In this document: positions 28,929-37,516 of the stretch, piece by piece
How positions within the stretch are numbered: position 1 is the first letter of the stretch
How the letters are laid out: each line of letters starts with the position of its first letter
Assembly (NCBI GenBank): GCA_900540385.1
Contig: UQFY01000007.1
Span: 14,699 to 78,698, forward strand
Direction: 5' to 3'
Length of the DNA stretch: 64,000 nucleotides
From: an uncultured Mollicutes bacterium
GTDB taxonomy: Bacteria; Bacillota_I; Bacilli_A; RFN20; CAG-826
The notes under the pieces: generated by a model
The model's input: the letters and a program-made list of their open reading frames with translations, nothing else
Told to the model about the DNA's origin: nothing
Databases searched by the model: none
Made by a program: the position numbers and the translations under genes

Positions 28929-30926
28929 TCATGGATGAATGATATACGTGGATGTGGACAAATATCGTAGAGGTTCATCGATGACGATCTTGTTGTCAAT
29001 GAGTTGATATTTGACCTCTTTTAGCTTGCCATCTTTTTGAATCATTTCGATCTTGCTTGGATGGAGGTTATATAGTTTCAATTCGGTGGTATCGAAGTCG
29101 TTATAATTGGCATTGCTTAGGAACAAGACATATCGATTTTCTTGTTTATAGAGATATGGATAAATTCCATCGTTTAAGCAATAAGCAAATTCTGTTTGGA
29201 TGTTTGGCAAAAGATATTTTTCAAACAGGAAACGCCTTAATGGCATGAAGAAAGAGGTGTTATCCGTACCTTCTATTTCATAAGGATATACAAAGAATGA
29301 GGAGGTATAGGCTACACCATTTCCTGTTCGATTCATTCTTGCATCAAATAAAGCGGAAGGGATATTGACTCCGTCTTCATAGATAATGGAATAATAATCC
29401 CCGTTTCTTCTTTGACTGGTTGCCTTGTAATGATGCATATTGTCATAAGTGTCGTTTAAGAGCATCTCGAAAGCGTCGTATTCGTGCCACTTTCCACGAT
29501 ATTCCACTTTTTTAGCGTGAATCAAAGAAAGTAAACCTAATTCTTGTAAGATATAGGCCGCTTTGCCATCAACAAATACATAGTTGTTCTTAAATAATGA
29601 AAGCAATCCTTCCTTAGAGAAGTTACGAATGTTTTCCCCGTTTAAAAAGACGGTTTCATTATGGAATTCTTTTTCTTTGCTAATTTTATAGGAATAACCC
29701 ATGGAAGAAAAATGACCAACAATATCGAAATCTTTTGGAATAAGGTTCAAGAAACCTTCTTTGTGGGTATGGTATACGGTCTTTTCATCAAACGGGAAGA
29801 GGATACCTTTCATTTGACTTGGCAATAGATGAAGATCTTTGACCTTATTTAGATAAGGGGTCAACTCTTTTATAACAGGACCATAGCCGAATTCTTCCTG
29901 AACACCATTGCCACAATGGGCAAAGATGTTATAAGTCATGCCAGATAAGCCTAAAGGCAAAGCGCTTTCTAATTGGAAGGCGAGGAATTTTTTATCTTTC
30001 ACAAAGGTAGAGAAAGAAGAGTTTTCTAATTCTGGATAGATCTCACAATCATCGCCAATAAAAGAACGATTTACCATGCTAATACGGTTGAAATCAAAAT
30101 AGTATTTCTTGGATCCTTCTTCTCTATAGGCTGGCAAATGGATTCTATCGATTTTGATTCCGTCAGGAGAAAGGTCGGAATGAAGTTTAGACCAGTTTCT
30201 TGCTTCCATTGCATGTTGGAATGGCGTGGAGCTCATTAAGCCAATATGGGTAGATGGGTTAGCTCTTTTTGTGGTTTCTGTTATTTCTTTAGCAAGTTCA
30301 TCGATACATTCCCAAGAAAAATCAAGCCACGCTTTTCTTTCCATTGAAGGCTCTCTTTTTGAAAGGTTTGCAATGAATTCCTCTCTTGTTTCTTCTTTGC
30401 CGATACGTTTGGCAAATTCTTCCATATGGAGAGGGCAAAAACATCCACCCCAATCAAGTGGAGGGTGATTATGCAAACGGAAATCATCTTCGATCCAAAG
30501 CACCTCTGGTTTTATTTCTTTCACATAGGTTTCGACTTGATGAAGATAATATTGTTTCCAATTGGCATCCAAAGGACATGCTACAAGCTCTGATACCTTG
30601 CCATTTCTATCCACCATTGTCTGAAAATGCTGGCCTTCTTGAAGTTTTCTTCCTCTATCGAGATGGCCCATTTCCATCCAAGGATTAAGGGAGACGGATA
30701 TACCTACTTTGTTAAACTGTTCTTTGGCTTTCTTTATGACATCTATCCATAAAGAAAGTTCTTCGTCTTTGATATGTCCTACATTATGTTCTTCGCCATT
30801 AAAGATGAGGATGACGTTTTGGAAACCATAATCCAAGCAAAAATTCTTAATGCTATCAATTCTTTCCTGATAATACGCGTCTGGATAAATTTGAGCTCTA
30901 AGACAGTGAAGGAATTCTTTTTCCAT
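28929..30926 (-). CDS. Putative TIM-barrel glycoside hydrolase of unassigned family
   Basis: A 665-aa protein without signal peptide. The first 350 residues look like a (beta/alpha)8 barrel: NVILIFNGEEHNVGH (38-52), SLNPWMEMGHLDRG, EVLWIEDDFRLHNHPPLDWGGCFCPLHMEEF near 145-175, IGLMSSTP, DGIKIDRIHLPAY. The acidic WIEDD segment followed by a Cys pair is a candidate active site or metal site. A second alpha/beta part with ILFPFDEKTVYHT resembles the trimerisation domain of GH42 enzymes. The C-terminus is beta-rich. I could not assign a CAZy family. It is followed closely by GH95. GGGAGA ribosome site. Confidence 0.55.
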   Translation of the reverse strand: MEKEFLHCLRAQIYPDAYYQERIDSIKNFCLDYGFQNVILIFNGEEHNVGHIKDEELSLWIDVIKKAKEQFNKVGISVSLNPWMEMGHLDRGRKLQEGQHFQTMVDRNGKVSELVACPLDANWKQYYLHQVETYVKEIKPEVLWIEDDFRLHNHPPLDWGGCFCPLHMEEFAKRIGKEETREEFIANLSKREPSMERKAWLDFSWECIDELAKEITETTKRANPSTHIGLMSSTPFQHAMEARNWSKLHSDLSPDGIKIDRIHLPAYREEGSKKYYFDFNRISMVNRSFIGDDCEIYPELENSSFSTFVKDKKFLAFQLESALPLGLSGMTYNIFAHCGNGVQEEFGYGPVIKELTPYLNKVKDLHLLPSQMKGILFPFDEKTVYHTHKEGFLNLIPKDFDIVGHFSSMGYSYKISKEKEFHNETVFLNGENIRNFSKEGLLSLFKNNYVFVDGKAAYILQELGLLSLIHAKKVEYRGKWHEYDAFEMLLNDTYDNMHHYKATSQRRNGDYYSIIYEDGVNIPSALFDARMNRTGNGVAYTSSFFVYPYEIEGTDNTSFFMPLRRFLFEKYLLPNIQTEFAYCLNDGIYPYLYKQENRYVLFLSNANYNDFDTTELKLYNLHPSKIEMIQKDGKLKEVKYQLIDNKIVIDEPLRYLSTSTYIIHP

Positions 30927-31018
30927 AAAAGGTCTCCCGATTGTGTTTCTTGTTTTTGATACTATAACACGCGTTTTCCTTTCCTGCCTTAAAGGAAGTA
31001 AAAAACTAGGAATTGGGC

Positions 31019-31648
31019 CTACTTCAAACTTATTTTTAAGAACGAGTATGCATATTCTAATAAAAGAGGGTTGCCTTTTTGATCGTTATCTTTGCAGTTT
31101 GTGGAATTATCCGAAACAAAGAGATAAGTCGTTTCCTCAAAAGAAAAGAAGGAGGATATTTGTTTGTTCTGGTTAAAGGTCTTATCGTCTTTATCAAAGA
31201 TTTTGATACCTCTGATTTTGTTTGTGGAATCCTGATAGAAAGTGTAGGAAGGATCGATGTCGGTGATTTTCTTTTGAATTCCTTCATCAAGGATTTTGGA
31301 GTAGGAGACATATTCTTTATGGGTGCTAAGAAGGCTTTCAGGCAAAAAATACAAATCCGATACACTAGATAAAAAGGAATTGGCAATTTGGTTATATTGG
31401 GTATCCTCTTGCCTATACGCTGTGGTATGGATGGCGTGAATCGTATCGTTTTTAACCATAGAGAACATATCTTCTTGGAAAGAGGAATCGTGCACTTCTC
31501 CTGTCACAAAGATATCTAATATCTCATTATCTTTTAAGGTGTCTTTGCTTTGAAAAAGGAAACCTAGAAGGAGCGCACCCCCTAAAACAACTCCACCGAT
31601 TTTCCACCAATCGTATTGAAGATAAGAACGAAGAAGTCTATTTTTCAT
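31019..31648 (-). CDS. Single-pass membrane protein of unknown function
   Basis: A 209-aa protein with one membrane segment (about 17-33, GGVVLGGALLLGFLF) near the N-terminus and a soluble, probably external, domain. The domain (EILDIFVTGEVHDSSFQEDM, YFLPESLL, SYTFYQDSTNKIRGI) was not recognised. It is the last of a translationally coupled group (overlaps of 4, 4 and 11 bases) that starts with a sugar-ABC ATPase. GGAGATGAAAG lies just before the start. It could be an accessory part of a transporter, but this is a guess from position. Confidence 0.6.
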   Translation of the reverse strand: MKNRLLRSYLQYDWWKIGGVVLGGALLLGFLFQSKDTLKDNEILDIFVTGEVHDSSFQEDMFSMVKNDTIHAIHTTAYRQEDTQYNQIANSFLSSVSDLYFLPESLLSTHKEYVSYSKILDEGIQKKITDIDPSYTFYQDSTNKIRGIKIFDKDDKTFNQNKQISSFFSFEETTYLFVSDNSTNCKDNDQKGNPLLLEYAYSFLKISLK

Positions 31649-32123
31649 CTTTCATCTCCTCAAATCCATATAAATAATCGCGGGAAAAGAGCAGGGTGTA
31701 TTTCTTTCCTTCCATAAAAGGATTCTCTTGTTCATTTAAGATAAGGAAGGTCGTTTCTTTTCCTTCCTCATCGAGAAATATGTAGGAAGAGAAAGATAAT
31801 TTGTTGGAATAGACACTCTTTCCCTCTTCTTTGAAGATGAACGCTCTTTTTTCTTTTGCTTGAGTGATACGTTTTAGAAAGGATTCTCTTGTTTGAAGGA
31901 ACATAAATTTATAGAAAAAGAAATAATAGATGCCTAAAACACCAAGGATGAATAAAACGAGTGAGATGGCATAATATAGCCAGAACTGATTCCTTGGATG
32001 AAGATAATAGACAAGGAGAATGCTTATCAGGAGAAGCAAGAGAATTGCAGCACTAACAAAGAGATAGACGGTTTTCTGCTTTTTGCTTTCTTCCTTCCAG
32101 TTTGAGGGATATAGATATGTCAT
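31638..32123 (-). CDS. Two-pass membrane protein of unknown function
   Basis: A 161-aa protein with two adjacent membrane segments (about 20-42 and 52-75) and a soluble C-terminal half rich in charged residues (KRITQAKEKRAFIFKEEGKSVYSNKL). No family was recognised. The start overlaps the end of the previous gene by 4 bases (ATGA), and its end overlaps the following gene by 11 bases, so the three products are made together. Confidence 0.6.
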   Translation of the reverse strand: MTYLYPSNWKEESKKQKTVYLFVSAAILLLLLISILLVYYLHPRNQFWLYYAISLVLFILGVLGIYYFFFYKFMFLQTRESFLKRITQAKEKRAFIFKEEGKSVYSNKLSFSSYIFLDEEGKETTFLILNEQENPFMEGKKYTLLFSRDYLYGFEEMKDEK

Positions 32124-32950
32124 TTTAAGAACTCTCCTCTCAATCCTTTTTGATAGATATTCGGATAAAACTCTTTGTTGGTATATTCATCGAAGATAGA
32201 TAATGAGAATTGGTGCCAACCACAGATGAAAAGAGGCAAGATCAATAAGAATAAGAAAAGGAAACAAAGAGCTTCAATCATGATTTGATTAATAAGGGTA
32301 AGGCATAGAATCGCATAAGAGAGTAAAAGGAAAACGAAGGTTATAAGAGGCTTTTTCAAACAATAGAAGAAAGAGTTGGAAAGAGTTTTACCAAAGGAAT
32401 TGGTATAAAACAAAGATTGGCTCATCCCCATCATGATCAATGGCAAAAACAGTAAGAGGAATCCTGTTAGGAAATAAGAGACGATGCGGTTAGATAGTAA
32501 TAAAGAAAGCAAGTCAGAAAGGAAAAACAACAAAGAGAAGGCAATCCAATATAAGGAGTAACTTCTGATATTTTGTTTGATTCCTTTTTTGAAGTCGTGC
32601 CAAAAATAGATACCTTCCCCCCACGCCCATTGACGGATGATTCTTCCTAAACCGGATAGAGATAGGAAAAGAAAGAAGAAGGAAAGAATATAAAATGCGT
32701 CAAAAACTAGTGTAGTGGTTTTGAAAAAGGAAATGTATTCATCTCCTTCCATCGTTTTCGATGCGGGCAAAAGAATTCCGTAATATTTGATTAAAAATGT
32801 CGCAAGAAAAGGGATTGCAAATAACAAAAGCAAGAGCCCTATTTGCAAAAATAAGAGAGGCCTGGTTTTAAAGAAATCTAGAAATTGTTTCCCTCTTGTT
32901 TCAGGGAGATCGTCCAAAGAGAACTCTTTTTTTGCCGGCCTGAACTTCAT
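32120..32950 (-). CDS. Polytopic membrane protein, YesL/DUF624-like
   Basis: A 276-aa protein with about six membrane segments (first at about 33-53). AWGEGIYFWHDFKKGIKQNIRSYSLYW near 110-135 resembles the conserved loop of YesL/DUF624 proteins, small membrane proteins that recur in Gram-positive oligosaccharide-uptake operons and have no defined function. The overlap with the ABC ATPase gene is 4 bases. Family assignment is tentative. Confidence 0.55.
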   Translation of the reverse strand: MKFRPAKKEFSLDDLPETRGKQFLDFFKTRPLLFLQIGLLLLLFAIPFLATFLIKYYGILLPASKTMEGDEYISFFKTTTLVFDAFYILSFFFLFLSLSGLGRIIRQWAWGEGIYFWHDFKKGIKQNIRSYSLYWIAFSLLFFLSDLLSLLLSNRIVSYFLTGFLLLFLPLIMMGMSQSLFYTNSFGKTLSNSFFYCLKKPLITFVFLLLSYAILCLTLINQIMIEALCFLFLFLLILPLFICGWHQFSLSIFDEYTNKEFYPNIYQKGLRGEFLK

Positions 32951-33669
32951 CTTTGGACCTCTTTATCAAAGATATAGGCAATATTGACGATACCTAAATC
33001 CTTTGCATCTTTAATCCATTCCAAAGAACCGTTCTCAAAAGAATAGATTTTAGAAGAAATATAGATTGCCTCTTTAAGATTATGGGTGATATAGATGGCG
33101 GTAATGCCATATTTATCTAAGGCATTCTTAATTGTTTGAAGGACATCTTCTTTTTGAGGAAGGTCTACATTGCTTAAAGGCTCATCTAGAAGGATGAGTT
33201 CAGGTTTCTTAATCAAGGCTCTTCCTAAGCAAACCTTCTGAATTTGCCCAGTGGATAGTTGTCTTGGCTTTCTTGCTAAAAGATAGGAGATGTTTAATGT
33301 TTTTGCCATCTCATGCACCTTATTGCTGATGGTTTCATAATCATTTCTTTCTATTTTTAAAGGGAAAGCAAGGTTATCAAAAACGGTTAGATGAGGATAT
33401 AAGGCAAAATCTTGTTGAACGTATCCTAATTTACGTTCTTTTAGACTCATTTTTTGAATGTTGACACCATCGCTTAAGATTTCTCCATCATAAGCAAGTT
33501 GATTTGCAAGAGCTCTTAATAAAGTGGTTTTACCACTTCCGGACTCACCCATGATACAGCTGACTTTTTTGTCTTCAAAAACACATGAAACATCTTTTAA
33601 GGCAGGATATTCTTCGTTTTTCTTTCCTAAATAGGTGACGGAAAGATGTTTCAATTCAATTCGTGGCAT
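32947..33669 (-). CDS. Sugar-type ABC transporter ATPase lacking the MalK C-terminal domain
   Basis: A 240-aa nucleotide-binding protein. Walker A is GESGSGKTT (about 39-47), the signature reads LSTGQ instead of LSGGQ, Walker B is LILLDEP, and the switch His is in YITHN. EPLSNVDLPQKEDV matches the MalK/MsmX class rather than exporters. The usual 110-130-aa regulatory TOBE/OB domain is missing. It could energise the MalFG-like permeases at 17865-19846, which have no ATPase in their own operon, or serve the three membrane proteins encoded just after it. Ribosome site weak; translation may depend on the gene before it. Confidence 0.85.
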   Translation of the reverse strand: MPRIELKHLSVTYLGKKNEEYPALKDVSCVFEDKKVSCIMGESGSGKTTLLRALANQLAYDGEILSDGVNIQKMSLKERKLGYVQQDFALYPHLTVFDNLAFPLKIERNDYETISNKVHEMAKTLNISYLLARKPRQLSTGQIQKVCLGRALIKKPELILLDEPLSNVDLPQKEDVLQTIKNALDKYGITAIYITHNLKEAIYISSKIYSFENGSLEWIKDAKDLGIVNIAYIFDKEVQR

Positions 33670-33691
33670 GAGTTAATAATAACGTTTTCTC

Positions 33692-35299
33692 TTAAATATT
33701 ACTTGTGGAAATAATCCATTTATAATGGCTTACCATCAAAGATTCTTCGCGGAATGGAAGGAGTTGCTCACATTCTAACTCTTCGATATGATCGATTTCC
33801 CCGGAAAGGAATTGAGCAATTCTCTTTTTCGCATAAAGTAAGCGGCTCTTTAAACCGCCTAAACGAATATCGACGATTTCATAGCCAAATGGTTTATTTT
33901 CTTTCATCCACATCTCTTCAAAAGCAGCGTGGAATATTTCAAGCCTTCTAATGCAAGAGGTATAAAGAGGAAGAAGTTTATCAAGTTCTTCTTTTCCCTT
34001 TTTATAGGCTTGATGGGTTTTGATACCTAGGCTTGATTTCACAGCAAGAAGGCTAGCTAAAGCAGCTCCTTCTTTAAATAAATAAGAGTATGGGGCGTTT
34101 CTTTCTGCTGCCTCTCTAAGTTCTTTTGCTATCGGTTCGTAATGAATAGGATCTAGTTCCATATATGCTTTATCGTAAATCCCCATTAGAGGGTCTTGGA
34201 AAAGAAGACATTTCGCTAAACCATCTGTGTCGAAACATCTTTCCCCATTCTTATATCCGACTGAGGAGTCATCGAAATGAAGGAAGTCATCAAAAGAAAG
34301 ATGGAGTTCTTCCTGGAATTTTTGTTTGATTTTTTCATGGTCAAAATTTCCTTGAGCGAATTCTTTTGCAGCAAAAAGTACAGGCAAAACCATGAAAGGA
34401 GAAGTCTCTCTTCCATCATCTCCCCATAAAGTGATGAGATAGTTGGAAACAGGCTCTTTTTGCATGGCTTTGAAAGAAATCTCACAGCTTTGCAAGGATT
34501 TATAGTTTGTTGGGGTATATCCTTTCCAGCAACAAGCCCCGCCAACAAACCAAACGTCTTGTTGGAAGTTCTTGAAATAATTTAAGAAGAATTCACAAGA
34601 ATCCCGGCTTGTTGTGCAATAATCCCAATAAGCTGGTTCAACGTTGTTAGGCAAACTAATTTTCTGTTCTTTTAGCTTTGAAACATCTGGTTTTTTATCT
34701 AAATAATGACCGTCATTGGCCATGCGGACAAACATATCCCCCCACATATGGCAGGTAAAGCCGTATTTCTTTGCAATTTCAGTTACTTTATTGAGGTGAC
34801 GTAACATGATGCTCGTCTGGTCTTCATAGCCATTTTTTCTTTGGAAATTACCTTTTCCAAGGTTATAGGCTTCATCCATGCCGATATTGAGGTGTTTCGA
34901 AGAGAATGCTTCCCTGGCAGTACGAATCATATCTTCAATGAATTCATATGTTTTTGGATTATCTACAAGCAAGATATCATCGATATCTAACATAGGGATG
35001 AAGTCTTTCTCTTTGGAAGGATTGGTGAAATGAGCGAGGGTTTGGATGCAAGGAATCAATTCGATGTTTTTCTTTAAACAATATTGGTCGATTTCTTTTA
35101 ATTCATCTACGGAGTATCCTCCCCTCATATATCCAAAATAAGGGCGATCCTTAAGTTTATAGATGTCCTCGCTATAGAGTTCTAATGTGTCATAGCCCAT
35201 GTTTGCTATCAAATCTATAAATGAAAATAACGTCTCTTTCTTCATGACTCCATTTCTGGAGACATCAAGCATTACGCCAAAATGTTTGAAACCTTTCAT
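33692..35299 (-). CDS. GH20-like beta-N-acetylhexosaminidase family protein
   Basis: A 535-aa protein without signal peptide. It opens with FGVMLDVSRNGVMKKETL and an ELYSEDIYK segment, followed by the catalytic pair Asp142-Glu143 in LNIGMDEAYNLG, the GH20 signature in which Glu is the acid and Asp orients the substrate acetamido group. The usual N-terminal GH20b domain is absent, as in a known short cytosolic group. The reading frame extends to 35434, but ATG 35299 with GAGG 9 bases before is the sensible start. It heads the operon with the ABC ATPase. Confidence 0.75.
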   Translation of the reverse strand: MKGFKHFGVMLDVSRNGVMKKETLFSFIDLIANMGYDTLELYSEDIYKLKDRPYFGYMRGGYSVDELKEIDQYCLKKNIELIPCIQTLAHFTNPSKEKDFIPMLDIDDILLVDNPKTYEFIEDMIRTAREAFSSKHLNIGMDEAYNLGKGNFQRKNGYEDQTSIMLRHLNKVTEIAKKYGFTCHMWGDMFVRMANDGHYLDKKPDVSKLKEQKISLPNNVEPAYWDYCTTSRDSCEFFLNYFKNFQQDVWFVGGACCWKGYTPTNYKSLQSCEISFKAMQKEPVSNYLITLWGDDGRETSPFMVLPVLFAAKEFAQGNFDHEKIKQKFQEELHLSFDDFLHFDDSSVGYKNGERCFDTDGLAKCLLFQDPLMGIYDKAYMELDPIHYEPIAKELREAAERNAPYSYLFKEGAALASLLAVKSSLGIKTHQAYKKGKEELDKLLPLYTSCIRRLEIFHAAFEEMWMKENKPFGYEIVDIRLGGLKSRLLYAKKRIAQFLSGEIDHIEELECEQLLPFREESLMVSHYKWIISTSNI

Positions 35300-35318
35300 A
35301 TGTGTTACCTCGTTGCAA

Positions 35319-35348
35319 AGTATATCGCATAGAGCAAAGGAAAATAAA
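35319..35348 (-). promoter_or_regulatory. Likely promoter of the GH20-ABC ATPase operon
   Basis: On the minus strand TATACT (35324-35319) is a good -10, with TTTATT about 18 bases upstream as a poor -35. It lies 20 bases before the start codon. The remainder of the gap to the CRISPR array (to 35590) is A/T-rich and holds no gene that I can see. Confidence 0.4.
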
Positions 35349-35590
35349 CGAAGGGCAAGCAAAAGTAAAATGGTGAGACTACTAGGGAAATAAAGACACA
35401 AAAGTAGTTCCTTTTTCTGATGAGATGTAGCCATCTTTAAAAATAGAGCTAAAAAACCGATTTATTTTGCTTAAAAATGTAAAAAATTTACAAAAAACGA
35501 AAAAATAAGTGTGAAAATTGATTGCCAACTGCTTTTGGTGAAAGTCAAAAAAAGAAAAAGAGACCGAGCACCCCTCTCATTAAATCCGAA

Positions 35591-36488
35591 GTTTCTGTTT
35601 AGAAACATGACAACACTGTTCTCAAACCTGCCAAATATATACGTAGATGCGTGGTTTTGTTTTCGAGCTATCTAAGACAACACTGCTCTCAAACTTGTTT
35701 ATCTTCAATTCAAAAAGAAAATTTCGTTTTCGAGCTATCTAAGACAACACTGCTCTCAAACCTAAACGACTATGACATTCACGAAAAAGAAGTTTTCGAG
35801 CTATCTAAGACAACACTGCTCTCAAACAGGGATAGATGGAACTTCTATGAGATGATAGTTTTCGAGCTATCTAAGACAACACTGCTCTCAAACAATTTCA
35901 AGTGTGACACGATGTACAAGGGGGTTTTCGAGCTATCTAAGACAACACTGCTCTCAAACACCTAAACCCATAGTAATTAAGATTTCCGGGTTTTCGAGCT
36001 ATCTAAGACAACACTGCTCTCAAACCACAATCCCTAATCCTTTCGATGATATCAAGTTTTCGAGCTATCTAAGACAACACTGCTCTCAAACTCCCTCGGT
36101 AAGACCTTGTTGATAACCTTGGTTTTCGAGCTATCTAAGACAACACTGCTCTCAAACGACAATCCAATCACGTACCCAGAGAACGATGTTTTCGAGCTAT
36201 CTAAGACAACACTGCTCTCAAACTCGGAACAAGGGGAACTTCCTTCATTTCGAAGTTTTCGAGCTATCTAAGACAACACTGCTCTCAAACGGAGGAATAA
36301 CCACATGAAAGACATATTCAGTTTTCGAGCTATCTAAGACAACACTGCTCTCAAACTCTATATTATCGTTCTTCATATATTCCGTTGTTTTCGAGCTATC
36401 TAAGACAACACTGCTCTCAAACCTAAATTCCGAAATCTTTGAATCTACTTACGTTTTCGAGCTATCTAAGACAACACTGCTCTCAAAC
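35591..36488 (-). CRISPR. Type II-A CRISPR array, 14 repeats and 13 spacers
   Basis: Thirteen identical 36-bp repeats start at 35659, 35726, 35792, 35858, 35924, 35990, 36056, 36122, 36188, 36255, 36321, 36387 and 36453. A decayed 37-bp copy at 35591-35627 is the distal end. Spacers are 30 or 31 bp and all differ. On the minus strand the repeat begins GTTTGAGAGCAGTGTTGTC and ends GCTCGAAAAC, close to streptococcal II-A repeats. Transcription in the cas direction is supported by the anti-repeat in the tracrRNA and by the decayed repeat being furthest from csn2. The newest spacer is therefore at 36423-36452. Confidence 0.98.
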
Positions 36489-36535
36489 CTCAAAATTTAG
36501 GCCTAAAACAGCGTTTCTTATGAAAGAATTATACA
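36489..36535 (-). promoter_or_regulatory. CRISPR leader with promoter and leader-anchoring sequence
   Basis: Only 47 bp separate the csn2 stop from the first repeat. TATAAT on the minus strand (36533-36528) can start transcription near 36520, within or just after csn2. The leader ends ATTTTGAG right at the first repeat, one base longer than the ATTTGAG leader-anchoring site used by Cas1-Cas2 in type II-A systems. No good -35 is visible; the candidate region would lie inside csn2. Confidence 0.65.
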
Positions 36536-37210
36536 CTAATTAATCGAACATAAATCTTTGTCTATGATACAAATTGTTTCATTTTCTAATTTATTTTGCG
36601 GAACAAATGTCTCGATGTTTACTAAAGTTATCCCTCTATATTCCATTTCTTTTAGAAGTTGCTCTATTTCAGCATTTTCAAAATAATCATGTAAATGGTT
36701 TATGAAAATAATAGATACATTTTGAAGTTCTTTAACTATTGAAATGTAGCGAACAAATCTTTCCAACAATGACGAATCGGTTTCCAAGAACTGAAGACCG
36801 CCGATTTTAAAAATATCATCGATCCGTATGGAAGATTCCATGGTTAATTCGGCATCAAAATCTAGACGAATCTCTTTGCATACTTGAGTTAACAAATCTT
36901 GGATTTGCTGTACGCTTGCGCTTAATTCCGTGAAATATGATTTCTTTAGAATTTTATAAAGTGCATTCAAATTTTGTTTGGTGTTTAGATTCAAATCAAA
37001 TGGATTGAAGATATAGGCTGATACATCTTCAATTTTTTGTTGTTCTCCATTTTTGATTAAGGAACAGTAACTTAAGTGTTCAGGGAACGTATCATAAAGA
37101 TATTTGGAGAATTTCCAATAGAACGACTTGTTCTCAATTACCAAAGTAATAAATTTGGGATCGGTGATGTCAATTTGGAAGACATTGGGGTTAATAGATA
37201 GTATTTTCAT
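36536..37210 (-). CDS. csn2: Csn2, type II-A adaptation protein
   Basis: A 224-aa protein of the length and position typical of streptococcal-type Csn2. This ring-forming, DNA-end-binding protein helps to acquire new spacers together with Cas1, Cas2 and Cas9. FVRYISIVKELQNVSIIFINHLHDYF (about 155-180) fits the conserved core of the family. It overlaps cas2 by 4 bases (ATGA) and is followed directly by the array. Its presence makes the system subtype II-A. Confidence 0.9.
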   Translation of the reverse strand: MKILSINPNVFQIDITDPKFITLVIENKSFYWKFSKYLYDTFPEHLSYCSLIKNGEQQKIEDVSAYIFNPFDLNLNTKQNLNALYKILKKSYFTELSASVQQIQDLLTQVCKEIRLDFDAELTMESSIRIDDIFKIGGLQFLETDSSLLERFVRYISIVKELQNVSIIFINHLHDYFENAEIEQLLKEMEYRGITLVNIETFVPQNKLENETICIIDKDLCSIN

Positions 37211-37512
37211 AAAACTATGGTTTTGTCCTCATTCATGACAACATCCGTTTCCATCTCTCCGAGCAAAACTTCAATTGCCGAAAATTGTTTTTCCGTTACG
37301 GTTAAACAAGAAATGGAGCCATCAGGTGGCAAAGCGCGTTTTAGATCACGGATTGTTGCGTCTACTGTCGTTTCGTTAATCGAAAGTTTGGTATAAACAC
37401 TTTCTTGCAACATTGCGAAGCCCTTGCTTTTTATGGTTTTAACGAACTTCGCGTATTCCCTGTGATCTCTTTTCGTTACGGCTGGTAAGTCAAAAAAGAG
37501 TATGGTTCGCAT
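37207..37512 (-). CDS. cas2: Cas2
   Basis: A 101-aa protein of the Cas1-Cas2 integrase. It starts MRTILFFDLPAVTKRDHREY, the usual Cas2 opening with the metal-binding Asp after the first beta strand, and has FVKTIKSKGFAMLQESVYTK. A reading frame extends 7 codons further to 37533, inside cas1, but AAGGGG sits 6 bases before ATG 37512 and overlaps the cas1 stop, so the shorter form is preferred. Confidence 0.95.
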   Translation of the reverse strand: MRTILFFDLPAVTKRDHREYAKFVKTIKSKGFAMLQESVYTKLSINETTVDATIRDLKRALPPDGSISCLTVTEKQFSAIEVLLGEMETDVVMNEDKTIVL

Positions 37513-37516
37513 AAAT

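Noticed and set aside
35651..36113. Plus-strand reading frames across the CRISPR array
   Set aside because: They consist of the repeat translated again and again, with spacers in between.
36480..36488. Array transcribed on the plus strand, since the plus-strand repeat also starts GTTTTCGAGCTA like the streptococcal repeat
   Set aside because: The tracrRNA anti-repeat pairs with the minus-strand transcript, the anchor sequence and promoter lie at the csn2 side, and the decayed repeat is at the other end.
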